Part shown: positions 20,423 to 47,277 of the stretch, piece by piece
Layout of the letters: each line of letters begins with the position of its first letter
Numbering within the stretch: position 1 is the first letter of the stretch
DNA from: Coprinus comatus
Taxonomy: Eukaryota > Basidiomycota > Agaricomycetes > Agaricales > Agaricaceae
Reading direction: 5' to 3'
Assembly: GCA_034638255.1 (NCBI GenBank)
Contig: JAWPGT010000100.1
Span: 1-64,000, forward strand
Length of the DNA: 64,000 bases
Translations under genes and position numbers: made by a program
The notes under the pieces: generated by a model
Told to the model about the DNA's origin: nothing
Database searches by the model: none
The model's input: only the letters and a program-made list of their open reading frames with translations

Positions 20423-20867
20423 TTATTCCTGCTTCGCAAGATAGCTATCAAATTTTACTAAGTAGTTTAGCTAAATTAGGTAAATCTTTTAAAATATGCT
20501 TTGCGCGGTCGCGGTCGCGGTCCTAAAACTATATTTCCTTATTCCTGCTGCCTGCTTATGCAGATGCGCAGGTAAATGAAAATAATATAAATTATGTTGG
20601 AAATACACCTGATATTAAATATTTTGATAATGTTTCAATTGAAAAATATAATGAATATAACTGCCTGCTTATGCCTGCATTCGCGCATCAGCATAAGCAG
20701 GCAGCAACAGCAGCCAGTTATGCTGCAAGCCTGCGCAGCAGACCAATTTGGAATTTGAAAGATATAGCAAGTAAGTATTGTTTAAATGATTGTATAAGTT
20801 TATATCAAGTAATTCCGCGCAAAGCAAAATTTAATAATTTATATTTTACTTTAAAATTAATGTGAAT
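20423..20867 (+). pseudogene. DNA polymerase N-terminal (exonuclease) fragment
   Basis: Pieces of one protein can be followed through several frame breaks: SYQILLSSLAKLGKSFK, then VNENNINYVGNTPDIKYFDN and VSIEKYNEY, then WNLKDIASKYCLNDCISLYQ. The last is the exonuclease III-type motif (KYCLNDCISLYQV) of plasmid family B polymerases. GC insertions sit at about 20510-20521, 20545-20572 and 20660-20745. It lies downstream of the motif C fragment although it encodes the N-terminal part, so the polymerase is rearranged or derives from two copies. Confidence 0.75.
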
Positions 20868-20877
20868 TTATAGGCTT

Positions 20878-20949
20878 GCGGTAGCAGCGGTAGCAGCGGT
20901 AGCAGCGGTAGCAGCGGTAGCAGCGGTAGCAGCGGTAGCAGCGGTAGCA
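20878..20949. repeat. GCGGTAGCA tandem repeat, eight copies
   Basis: Eight perfect 9-bp copies directly followed by a CTGCCTGCTGAAGCAG hairpin. It is much more GC-rich than its surroundings. Confidence 0.96.
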
Positions 20950-21097
20950 GCTGCCTGCTGAAGCAGATGCGCTAACTTAATTGAATAATTTAAAGTATTT
21001 TTATTAACGGAATAAGAACGAGTCGAACGTCCAAGAGCTGTTAACCCTAACAATTAGCAATTGCTTAGTCTTACCTATGACAATTATTCCTAAATAT

Positions 21098-21169
21098 TGA
21101 TCCTTATCAGATTTGAACTGATCCTGACTCCTTGAAGGGGAGTAGTACGAACCACTATACTAAAGGACC
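21098..21169 (-). tRNA. trnE: tRNA-Glu (TTC)
   Basis: The minus-strand acceptor GGTCCTT pairs with AAGGATC. The anticodon stem-loop ACTCCCCTTCAAGGAGT gives TTC. Confidence 0.88.
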
Positions 21170-21198
21170 TGCATAAGCAGGAATAAATTTAACACATT

Positions 21199-21268
21199 AG
21201 CGAAATCAGGACTCGAACCCAATCTAACAGATCATGAGCCTGTTGTGCTAACCATTACACTATTTCGC
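21199..21268 (-). tRNA. trnM: tRNA-Met (CAT)
   Basis: The minus-strand acceptor GCGAAAT pairs with ATTTCGC. The anticodon stem ACAGG/TCTGT encloses CTCATGA, giving CAT. It is one of three CAT tRNAs in the window; initiator and elongator cannot be told apart here. Confidence 0.85.
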
Positions 21269-21304
21269 TTTATTCTTACTTCTTTTAAAATTTATTTATA
21301 ATTC

Positions 21305-21370
21305 AACTGCCTGCATATGCAGATGCGCAGCTAATGCTGCATATGCCAAGCATGCGCTTAAGCAGGCAAT
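21305..21370. repeat. GC hairpin-element cluster
   Basis: A CTGC-ATAT-GCAG hairpin, then GCAGC-TAAT-GCTGC, then AGCATGC and CTTAAGCAG modules, between trnM and trnH. Confidence 0.8.
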
Positions 21371-21526
21371 TAATAACACATGCGCGGGAGTTTACTTATT
21401 TAACAGTACTACGTAGTAGAATTTGATTATTCCCCCATAAGCAGGCATGCTTGCGCAGTTGCAGCAGTAAATTAGCCTGTGGGGGAATCCTAATTGGCAG
21501 GGGTTGCTGGACTAATTTAAACCAAA

Positions 21527-21601
21527 GGGTAAAATCAGAGACTCGAACTCTGAGCATCGTCGCCACAAGACGTCATTTTAACCAATTAAACTAATCTTAC
21601 C
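21527..21601 (-). tRNA. trnH: tRNA-His (GTG)
   Basis: The minus-strand acceptor GGTAAGA pairs with TTTTACC. The CGTC/GACG anticodon stem encloses TTGTGGC, giving GTG. The T arm has AGTTCGAGTCT. Confidence 0.83.
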
Positions 21602-22046
21602 TCTTTTAAGATTTAATAAATATAAGTTTCACAGGATAAGGATTTGTAATCTTTCTGATCTTATTCCTGCATATGCAGGTACTAAATTTTAAGTTATTAG
21701 TTAGTTGCTGCCTGCTGAAGCAGATGCGCTGTTGCAGATGCGCTTATGCAGATGCGCAGCTAATGCTGCATCTGCACCGCTGCATAAGCAGCTACCTACC
21801 AAATAAAGAATAGCTGTTGCCGCTACTGCTAAATTAATTTGTTAATTATTGGAACTACGAATAATGGCTGCAATTGCTGCCTGCTTATGCTGATGCGCAT
21901 AAGCAGCAGTGCTACGCGAAGAAATGCTAGTACTATGTAAACAGTTAATTTAACATAGCATAGAATAGCTTAGAGGTTCTTTTTAATTTATTTAGTTCCG
22001 CTGCATAAGCAGGCAGAAAATTGAAAGTTGAAAGTTGAAAGTTGAA
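21602..22046. other. Spacer between trnH and trnM, rich in hairpins
   Basis: Hairpin clusters occupy about 21705-21795 and 21870-21915. A GTTGAAA repeat (22022-22048) abuts the next tRNA. I see no gene. Confidence 0.6.
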
Positions 22047-22119
22047 AGCTGAAAAAAGGAATTGAACCTTTATTTTACCGTCATGAGTGGTAAGTTTTAA
22101 CCATTTAAACTATTTCAGC
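22047..22119 (-). tRNA. trnM: tRNA-Met (CAT)
   Basis: The minus-strand acceptor GCTGAAA pairs with TTTCAGC. The anticodon loop CTCATGA gives CAT. A 7-bp tandem repeat (GTTGAAA) runs into its 3' end. Confidence 0.8.
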
Positions 22120-23067
22120 AGGTGACAAAGACAAAGACAAAGACTTTTTTGTTTCGCGTACGCAGAAAATTAAGACTTTTTTGTTTATTTAAGATCAAGA
22201 TAGTTAGGTATTAATTTAAGCTTCATAGTTTGGGTTATAGCACTTACGTATAGTTTTTTACTCGACTCGTTGTTTTGAATTAGGAGTATCTATAACTCAG
22301 ATTTTGTTTTAAATATCAAATAATCTTAATAGCTTGTGTACGTTTACGTTTACGGTACCTGCATAAGCAGGCAACTACAAACAATAATTTAAATAACTTC
22401 TTATTAAACCTTTTATAATTTAATTTGATATTGGTTACTGATCAATCTAAAGATTTATAAGTATAGGTATAGGTATATAGTGACTAATATTACTTTTAAA
22501 TACTGGCTACATATGCGGGCACCTGTTTATGCAGGGCTGGCTTCCACCTTTTATGAGGGTGGATTTGGAAAAATTCTAATTTAAATTTTATTTTAAACAT
22601 GCATCCTAATCCTAATCCTAATCCTAATCCTAATCCTAATCTTAATCCTAATCCTAATTCTAATCCTAGCGCTGAACTAGAACTAGAACAACTTTGTTGT
22701 AATTGCTGTTCTGCAATTAAAAAAACAAAATAAGTGCCGAAAAGAAAAGAAAAGACAAGAAAAGAAAAAGAATTTTATTTTATATATTTAAAAAAGCTAT
22801 TTTTTTCTCATTACGTGTATATATTTATTATATATATTAATATTTACCTATTTTTTTTTTTTTTTATTTATTATACCATAGAATTATACTACTGATTTTC
22901 CTAATTACTTTTTTAATTCTAATTTAATCAAATAATTTAATGATTACTTATTAAAGTAAGTGAGATTCAGATATCCTAATTCTCTTTTAGAATATTATTA
23001 ATATTAATTAAATTAAAGAAAAAAAAAAAAAATATAAATTTATATAAACTATAAAAGTAGGCTCGTA
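22120..23067. other. Strand-switch region upstream of nad2
   Basis: This region separates the minus-strand block from the plus-strand block. It holds an ACAAAG repeat (22125-22145), a CCTAAT array (about 22604-22668), an AAAAGA-type purine run (22741-22775) and a very AT-rich final 250 bp with long T and A runs. A divergent promoter region would be expected here, but I recognise no specific promoter motif. No gene is visible. Confidence 0.55.
22604..22668. repeat. CCTAAT hexanucleotide array
   Basis: About eleven copies of CCTAAT with two single-base variants near the end. It resembles but does not equal a telomeric repeat. Confidence 0.92.
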
Positions 23068-24842
23068 ATGATTTTTACATCAATTTTAATTTTAATAGTG
23101 GCTAAGGCCCTACCCTCCATACATAGAAATATCTCTTCAACCTATTTTACCCGAATATCAGCTATAATATTTATATATGCCGGGGTATTTTCATTAAATA
23201 CTTTCTATATTCAGTCAATTGGATCAGGTATAGGTATATATAGCGGATTATTCCAGGTTACACAAATATCAGTTTTAATAGAATCATTTTTATTAGTAAT
23301 AGCCTCCTTAATTTTAATTTCTTGGCCAATTATTACTGCTGCTGCGCAAGATAAAATAAATACTAGCAAAAATAAAAGTAATCAAATTACTAGTTTACCT
23401 GGCTTGCCTGCAGTACTAACTCTTACAAACTATTCAACAGATTATTCTTTAATAGTATTATTTAGTAGTTTAGGATCATGTTTATTAATCTCTAGTTTTG
23501 ATTTAATATCCCTATATATTAGTATAGAATTACAATCTTTTGGAGTATATGTTTTATCTACATTATATAGAGATTCAGAATCAGCTACTAAAGCAGGATT
23601 AAAATATTTTTTATTAGGAGGTTTATCATCTTGTATAATATTATTAGGATGTGGAATAATTTATTCTTATACAGGTTTAACAAACTTAGAATCAATATAT
23701 AGTCTAATATCTACTTCTAATTCTATAACTCAATTAAATTTAGCTGCTACTACTGCTACCGCAAGCGTGGGTAGTTCTATATCATTAACTTCTAATTTAG
23801 CTATACAAGGTTTAAGCTTAGGATTAATATTAATCTTTATCGGATTTTTATTTAAAATCGCAGCTGCACCTTTACACAATTGGAGTCCAGATGTATATGA
23901 TGAAGTACCTACAATAGTAACAATTTGGTTAACAATCGTACCTAAAATCTCAATATTAATCTTATTATTAGAATTACAATATTATGGATTTACTTTAGTT
24001 CTCTCAGAAGTACCCACTAATTTATCTAATTTATTTAATCTCTTCTTAGGTGGGTCTGAAAATTCAGCATGCTTGCATAGTACTTCAATTTTAAAGAATT
24101 TATTATTAATCAGTTCATTCTTATCTTTAATAATTGGAACTGTAGTAGGATTAGCTCAAAGTAGATTAAAAAGACTATTAGCTTATAGTACTATCTCTCA
24201 TATAGGATTTATCTTATTAGCCTTAGCTATCAATAGTGAAACATCTATAGATTCATTAATCTTCTATATAATCCAATATACTATAACAAATTTAAATATG
24301 TTCTTAATTATACTGGCATTAAGTTATGTGCAAGTAAATAGTTTATCTGAAATTAAAGATATTAGATATATTTCGGAATTTAAAGGAAAATTCTTATCTA
24401 ATCCTATTTTAACTTTAAGTTTAGCTATTTGTTTATTCTCTATGGCAGGAATACCTCCTTTAATTGGATTTTTTAGTAAACAATTTGTATTATATTCCGC
24501 AATTCAAAATGGATATTATTTCATATCTTTCACAGCTATCTTAGTAAGTGTTATAAGTGCATCTTATTATTTAAAAATAGTTAAAATTCTTTATACAGAA
24601 GAAGAAGAAAAAATCATTACTATGTAGAATTAGCAACAGGCCAGCTTATGCAGAAGAAAGCACTAAATTCTAAATCAGATGTTCAAAAAGAAGTATGCGT
24701 TATAGAAAATAATTATTTAAGTAATGTACATTTTTTTTTTTAATCTCTATATTAACTCTAGCTATTATTATTATTTATAATAAAACCTTCATTTATCTTA
24801 AATAGTACACAATTACTGTCTCTATCTTTATTTTATTGGTAA
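23068..24842 (+). CDS. nad2: NADH dehydrogenase subunit 2 (frameshifted at the 3' end)
   Basis: A multi-helix antiporter-like subunit of complex I. The first 519 codons are open (MIFTSILILIVAKALPSIHR...). After that the frame is broken near 24627-24660 next to a hairpin-like insertion (CCAGCTTATGCAG), again at a run of eleven T (24731-24741), and again at the AAAA before 24800. Downstream the family's expected C-terminus appears (PSFILNSTQLLSLSLFYW) and ends with TAA at 24840-24842, overlapping the nad3 ATG by one base. So the true end is probably 24842, not the first stop at 24627. In-frame hairpin residues are also present (LAATTATASVG near 23743; SACLHST near 24064). Confidence 0.9.
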
Positions 24843-25222
24843 TGAATAATTTATTATTTTTATTTATTTTTGTTCCTATTTTAGCTTTTGCTTTACTAGG
24901 TTTAAATTTATTATTAGCTGTACATAGACCAGATGAAGCTAAAATTTCAGCATATGAATGTGGTTTCCAAGCGATTGTAGGTCAAACAAGATCTACTTTC
25001 CAAATTCACTTCTATATTGTAGCTATGCTATTCTTAATTTTTGATTTAGAAATATTATTATTATTCCCTATCGCTGTAAGTCTTTACCAAGTATCTACAT
25101 TTGGTTTCTCTATTGCAATAATTTTCTTTATTGTTTTAACAATAGGATTTGTATTAGAAATTGGATCTGGGTCAATTAAATTGACCAATTTTAAATCGAT
25201 TTATCTTAAAAGTAACAAATAG
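24842..25222 (+). CDS. nad3: NADH dehydrogenase subunit 3
   Basis: A 126-residue complex I subunit with three membrane helices and the conserved loop AYECGFQAIVGQTRSTFQIH containing the signature cysteine. I chose the ATG at 24842 because it shares its A with the nad2 stop (TAATG), an arrangement common in fungal mitochondria. An upstream TTG in frame would add only two residues. No frameshift. Confidence 0.95.
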   Translation: MNNLLFLFIFVPILAFALLGLNLLLAVHRPDEAKISAYECGFQAIVGQTRSTFQIHFYIVAMLFLIFDLEILLLFPIAVSLYQVSTFGFSIAIIFFIVLTIGFVLEIGSGSIKLTNFKSIYLKSNK

Positions 25223-26269
<1,047 letters not shown>

Positions 26270-26896
26270 TTTATATATAAATTAATATATATAAATTTTA
26301 TAATTAAGCCTTATATTAAAGAAGAAACCCCTCAGTCCCGCAAGCATGCGCCCAGAGTTTAGCATATAGTAATCAATATTGTTTGCTTTACTTAGCCCCC
26401 ATTCCTCCATCCTCCATCCTCCATCCTCCAAATAGTACAATTATATTTTAGTAAATAGAAATTAATGAGGTGAATATTTCCTATCCTCCATACATCGTCC
26501 ATCAAGCATCATCCTTCAATCTTCATCCTCTAGATAAATAAATAATAGTTTCAGTTGGACTAGTTAGAATTCAGTAAGATAGCCATTAACTTAAACTAAG
26601 TGTCACCAATAGATTTGCAGCTGCGTTGATAGTTGTTAAATTATATAAGTTATAGCTTTATAGCTGCTGTGTAGCTGATGTTTAAAAGGTTCTATAGCTT
26701 CGGCTAGCGCTGCTTATACAAAAGCGAAGAAAAGCGAGAAAAAGCGAGAAAAAGCGAGGAAAAGCGAGAAAAAGCTTTTGTTTTAATTTATCAAATTTCA
26801 TTTAACTGCAGCAGTAGCAACGAATTAGCTGCTTTTGGTTTAGTTAGTTTAGTTAATTATACTTTATATTTAGTTAGCCTCTTATGCTGTTAATTA
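26270..26896. other. Intergenic region between atp9 and trnL
   Basis: Several low-complexity repeats: CCTCCAT units (26402-26430 and 26483-26530), and a purine array of AAAAGCGAG(A/G) units (about 26720-26775). I see no gene. Confidence 0.6.
26720..26775. repeat. AAAGCGAGAA tandem repeat
   Basis: Five imperfect 10-bp copies ending in AAAAAGCTTTTG. Confidence 0.9.
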
Positions 26897-26979
26897 ACGA
26901 GTATGCCGAAATTGGTAGCCGGGTGGGTTTTAGGTACTCATAATTTATTATTGTAAGAGTTCAAGTCTCTTTACTCGTA
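26897..26979 (+). tRNA. trnL: tRNA-Leu (TAG)
   Basis: The acceptor ACGAGTA pairs with TACTCGT. The anticodon region GGTTTTAGGTAC gives TAG. A long variable region fits a class II tRNA. Confidence 0.83.
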
Positions 26980-27271
26980 AAAATTTAGTAAAATTATTTA
27001 GAGGTTCTTAAATTGAAGTTTTCAATTAGTTTAAGCTGCTGCCTGCTTATGCATATGCGCTTATGCATCCGCCTGCATAAGCAGCTGTTTGTTTACATAG
27101 TAGTTTTATCTTTTTCTAGCATAAGCTACTCTGCAAGTATTTACAATAGCCGCAATTAGTAATTCGCGATAGCAGCGCATGCTTGCGCTATTTAGACAAA
27201 AGATACTAAATAGGTAGCAGGCTAGATATTGAGGATGTGCCCTTAGGTTAAAGATCAATTAATTTTCAGAA

Positions 27272-27344
27272 ACATCTTTAGCTAAACTGGTAAAGCGTGT
27301 GCCTTCGAAGCATTATATTATTGGTTCGAATCCAATAAGATGTC
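27272..27344 (+). tRNA. trnR: tRNA-Arg (TCG)
   Basis: The acceptor ACATCTT pairs with AAGATGT. The anticodon loop CTTCGAA gives TCG. The T arm is TTGGTTCGAATCCAA. Confidence 0.88.
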
Positions 27345-27352
27345 TATTAACA

Positions 27353-27515
27353 GCTGCCTGCTGATGCAGATGCGCGGTAGCAGCAGCTGCATAAGCAGCG
27401 CATCTGCATAAGCGCATCTGCATAATCGCATCTGCATAATCGCATCTGCAGCATTAGCTGCGCATCTTTTTCAGCGCATCTGCAGCATTAGCTGCGCAGA
27501 TGCATAAGCAGGAAG
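27353..27515. repeat. Dense GC hairpin-element cluster
   Basis: It fills the spacer between trnR and trnK almost completely. CGCATCTGCATAAT units and two GCAGCATTAGCTGCGCATC double-hairpin units are present, with a shared CTTTTTCAGCGC variant also found at 57775. Confidence 0.88.
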
Positions 27516-27537
27516 TACTAACTATTTATATTTATTA

Positions 27538-27609
27538 GGAAGCAGAACTCGAGAGGTTGAGTGTCCCCCTTTTAAGGGGAAAGTTCTGGTTCGAATCCAG
27601 GTGTTTCCA
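27538..27609 (+). tRNA. trnK: tRNA-Lys (TTT)
   Basis: The acceptor GGAAGCA pairs with TGTTTCC. The anticodon stem TCCCC/GGGGA encloses CTTTTAA, giving TTT. Confidence 0.9.
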
Positions 27610-28028
27610 AATTATTAATTAATTCCCTTGCAAGCATGCAGCCTCTAGTTAAACTAACTCAAGGATTCATTACATATTTTCTATGTGAGGTACGTTACAA
27701 TTGATTAGTTGTTAACCTACGCAAGATTGATTGCTTATAATAGCAGCGCATCTGCTTCAGCAGGCGTGATTTAACCTTACATTTAAAGAATCTAAATAAT
27801 ATTTGTTAAGCAGCGCTACCTTTCCTTTGCTTACACAGCCAAATGCTTACAAAACAAAATAAAAATAAAGATATCTGTTAAACATTTTCCTGCCTATATA
27901 GCCCTTTAGTTAGTAATATCCTTATAAAAGTGTCAATAATTTAAATTTAAAAACCAAAATATTTTATGATGGAGAATTTGAATATTAATTCTTAAGTTTA
28001 AGACAACGTAGCTAAATAGCAAAGTACA
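27610..28028. other. cox1 upstream region
   Basis: AT-rich with one hairpin module (27743-27763). It presumably holds the 5' leader of cox1; I recognise no specific signal. Confidence 0.5.
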
Positions 28029-43593
<15,565 letters not shown>

Positions 43594-44001
43594 TCTAATT
43601 TCTCTTCTAGCATAAGCAGGCGACTAGTTATAGCTATATAGAAATTTATTTCCCCCAACTAATTTAAACCCATATTTAATTACCTATTTTACTTTGTCCT
43701 GCTTATGCCTGCATAAGCATCAGCAGCTAATGCTGCTATATTATGCGCTGTGAATATTGCTAGTATAAAAAATAATTTAATAGCTGCTGCCTGCTTAATG
43801 CAGTTGCGCTAAATGCCAGCTCAAGTATATAAATTAATCTAATCTATCCTGACTTAATGCTTAATAATTTTAATTATTTAAGTTCAGGAATGATAACGCA
43901 GCTATAAGCATAACCTAACCAAAACAAAAAATAAATTAGGTAGGATAATGCTGCAACCTTTCAAAGGGATTCACAGTTTTCACTTAAATATCACAAATTC
44001 A
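43594..44001. other. Intergenic region between cox1 and nad4
   Basis: Hairpin modules occur at 43610-43622, 43698-43735 and 43788-43815. I see no gene. Confidence 0.6.
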
Positions 44002-45455
44002 ATGATAACATTATTACTATTAATACCTTTAATCGGTAGTTTAATAATTTTACCTCTGTCAAATACTATCGAAAGTCAAAGTAAAATGAAAAAAATAGCC
44101 TTGACAACATCTTTAATAAATTTTTTTTTCTCATTATTTTTATGGTATCAATTTGATTCAAGTCAAACACAATATCAATTTGTATCCGAATTTAATCAAT
44201 TAAACTTTTGTCATTTAAATTTTGGTATAGATGGTATATATCTTTATATTTTGTATTATTAACAACATTTGTTACACCAGTAGCATTATTATCTAATTAT
44301 ACAAATATAACTAAAAATTTAAAATTCTTTTTAATTTCATTCTTATTATTAGAAACATTACAAATCTGTGCTTTTGTATCCTTAGATTTATTATTATTCT
44401 ATATCTTTTTCGAAAGTGTATTACCTGTATTATTTATAGTTATAGTTATATTTGGACATGGTAATGATAGATTTAGATCAGCATTTTTATTTTTTTTATA
44501 TACATTAGCAGGTAGTTTACCTATGTTATTATGTATATTAATGATATATAGTTATATAGGCTCAACAGATTTTCAATTAATATCTTTATATTCTATTAGT
44601 TTAGATAGTCAAAAAATTTTATGGTTAGGTTTCTTCATAGCTTTTGCGGTTAAAACTCCTTTATACCCTTTTATTATTTGGTTACCTAAGGCCCATGGTG
44701 ATTCTCCTATCGGAGGGTCAATAATCTTAGCAGCTACAGTTATTAAACTGGCAACCTACGGATATCTTAGAGTGTTAATTAATTTCTTACCAGATGCTAC
44801 TAATTATTTCGGTCCTTTAGTGCAAACTATAGCTATTATATCCTTAGTTTACGCTTCATTAAGTACTATTATCCAACAGGATACAAAAAGACTAATTGCC
44901 TATAGCTCTATTTGCCATATGGCTGTAGTAATTTTAGGTTTATTCTCTAATACAATACAAGGTATTGAAGGTGCAATTTTACTTTCTTTAGCACATGGTT
45001 TTGTTTCACCCGCCTTATTTATTTGCGTAGGGTCTGTTATCTATGATAGAACTGGAACTAGAATAATTAACTATATTAGGGGGTTAGTTACTTACATGCC
45101 TGTGTTCACAATATTATTCTTCATTTTCACTTTAGCTAATACTGGAATACCTCTAAGTTTAAACTGGCTTGGTGAACAGCTATCTTTAATTGGTATATGG
45201 CAACAAAATCCAATTATTGCATGTTTAGGAGCAACTGGTATTGTGTTATCTGCTTGCTATTCTATGTTCTTGTATAATAGATTATCTTATGGTAATTTAT
45301 CTCCTTCATTACCTCCATTAAAAGACATTAATAGAAGAGAATACTACCTACTAATTAGTTTATTAGTTCCAACTATAGTTTTCGGTATACTACCTAATGT
45401 TATTTTAACTACTTTACATACTTCTACAACTGCTTTACTATATACAGTAGTTTAA
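44002..45455 (+). CDS. nad4: NADH dehydrogenase subunit 4 (frameshifted)
   Basis: An antiporter-like membrane subunit of complex I. I chose the ATG at 44002 (MITLLLLIPLIGS) over an upstream ATG whose extension reads through intergenic DNA. The frame breaks at 44230-44250, where GGTATATATCTTTATATT has two extra bases in a TA-rich stretch; the family sequence then continues as SLYFVLLTTFVTPVALLSNY. The conserved LPKAHGDSPIGGSIILA and the later helices are normal. With the indel removed the protein is about 483 residues. Confidence 0.92.
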
Positions 45456-46581
45456 GTTAATGTATGCCTGCTTATGAAGGCCCGCGAAAATTGAGATAGT
45501 TTATAACTTCGCCTGCTTCAGCGCAGATGCGCAGCTAATGCTGCAGAGCAGCTTTAACAAAGATTTCACCCGCTGCTGCATTAGCAGCTACCCAAATATT
45601 TTAAGTAAGTTTTATTTTTATAATTAAGCAGATGCATAAGCAGGCCTTATTAGGCTTCAGCAGTACATAACTATTAATGTTCAATTTAATAAATTTTCTG
45701 GCATTAAACCTTAGAGGTTACCCAAATACTATCTATAACTAATAAGTAGCAACCTTAGAGAGATTAAGCATAAGTTATTTACTTCTGCTTACTACTGCTA
45801 CTGCGTCAACATGCCTGCATAAGCAGGCAGCAAAACTAGATAAAACTAAATATTTAGAATGCTTAGTCATCCTGCCTTAAAATTTAATGTATTAGATCTA
45901 ATAATAGCTGCACTAGTAATATTTGCTATTAAAATTTCCTGCTTGCCTGCTTATGCTGCAGGCCTGCGCCGCTACTAAATTTAAGGTCACTAATTCTAGG
46001 TTAAACCTACTACTCTTAATAATAATAATTATTTAGTTAGTTTTATTTGCTTTTATTTGATTAACTTAATATTTTTCAGCTGCTTCTCGTCGTTGCTGCT
46101 TATGCATCTGCTGATGCAGGCATTTAATGCAGTTAGGCTATAACACTCAATTTAGAGCAGCAGGAAGTTAATTAGAACAACTAATAAAATTTAATTTTAA
46201 TTTTACCAGCCTTTGGCAGTTAGCGAAGATTATCCTATTAAATTATAAGTGTTTATAACTGCAATCACATTTATATGTGGCTAGTAATAAATCTATTAAA
46301 TTTCCTGCTGCTACCGTCTGCTTATGCCTGCTTATGCAGGCATCTGCATAAGCAGGCAATTAGATAATTGCTGCCTGCTTAATGCAGATGCGCAGCTGCA
46401 TCTGCGCAGCTACTTCTCGTCCTGCTGCCTGCTTATGCCTGCTAATGCCTGCTTATGCAGCTGCTCTGCATAAGCAGGCATCTGCTTCAGCGCATCTGCA
46501 GCATTAGCTGCGCAGATGCAAAAGCAGGCAGGAACTCTTAATTTAAGATTTAAAGCTAGATTAATTTTATTTAAATTCAAA
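45456..46581. other. Intergenic region between nad4 and nad6
   Basis: Hairpin modules are frequent (45505-45555, 45810-45832, 45943-45970) and very dense from 46305 to 46535. I see no gene. Confidence 0.6.
46305..46535. repeat. Dense GC hairpin-element cluster upstream of nad6
   Basis: A nearly continuous run of CTGC-TTAT-GCAG, CTGC-TAAT-GC, GCAGC-ATTA-GCTGC and related hairpins, plus a CTACTTCTCGTCC module. It reaches to within 50 bases of the nad6 start. Confidence 0.88.
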
Positions 46582-47277
46582 ATGACAACAATCTTTGTAA
46601 ATATGTTAGCTTTTGCTACATTAATCTCTAGTATTTTATCTATTACATCTAAAAATCCTGTAATTTCAGTAATCTTTTTAATTTCTACTTTTGTATCTGG
46701 AGCAGGTTATTTAATCCTTATAGGAATTAATTGTAGGTATCTCTCTTACATCATAGTATATGTTGGTGCTATTGCTGTTTTATTCTTATTCGTTATTATG
46801 ATGATTAACATTAAATTAACTGATATCTTAGAAACAGGTAGTCAATATACTAAAAATTTACCTTTAGCTATAGCAATAGGTTCTTTATTTATATTTTTAA
46901 TCTTTAGTATTATACCATTTAACTTTAATAATGTACCAGCTATTTCTATTTTCTTAGATAAAATTACTTATTTAAATACTATATTTTACGGTAGTGGTAA
47001 TGCAGAATTAGGTAATTATTGCTACAACCTTGGATGGGTAGCTGCTAATGCGCATCTGCTTCAGCAGGCAGGTTCTGGTACTAATATTGTTTCTGCCTGC
47101 TGCATTAGCAGCAGAGCAGGAATTAATTCTACTAGTGATGTAATTATTACTGATTTCCAACAAATTGAAGCTTTAGGTTATAGCTTATATACTTACGGTG
47201 CTGTACTATTAATTACTTTAAGTATGATTTTATTATTGGCAATGTTTGCTACAATAGTAATTTCAAAAATTAAATAA
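46582..47277 (+). CDS. nad6: NADH dehydrogenase subunit 6 with in-frame hairpin insertions
   Basis: A complex I membrane subunit. The ATG at 46582 (MTTIFVNMLAFATLISS) is the family-like start; an upstream ATG is inside a hairpin array. The conserved YIIVYVGAIAVLFLFVIMM is present. Two GC hairpins are inserted in frame near residues 155-180, giving the odd stretch VAANAHLLQQAGSG and, shortly after, SACCISSRAG. Downstream, IEALGYSLYTYGAVLLITL resumes the family sequence, so the reading frame survives. The insertions lie in the variable loop between helices. Confidence 0.93.
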   Translation: MTTIFVNMLAFATLISSILSITSKNPVISVIFLISTFVSGAGYLILIGINCRYLSYIIVYVGAIAVLFLFVIMMINIKLTDILETGSQYTKNLPLAIAIGSLFIFLIFSIIPFNFNNVPAISIFLDKITYLNTIFYGSGNAELGNYCYNLGWVAANAHLLQQAGSGTNIVSACCISSRAGINSTSDVIITDFQQIEALGYSLYTYGAVLLITLSMILLLAMFATIVISKIK

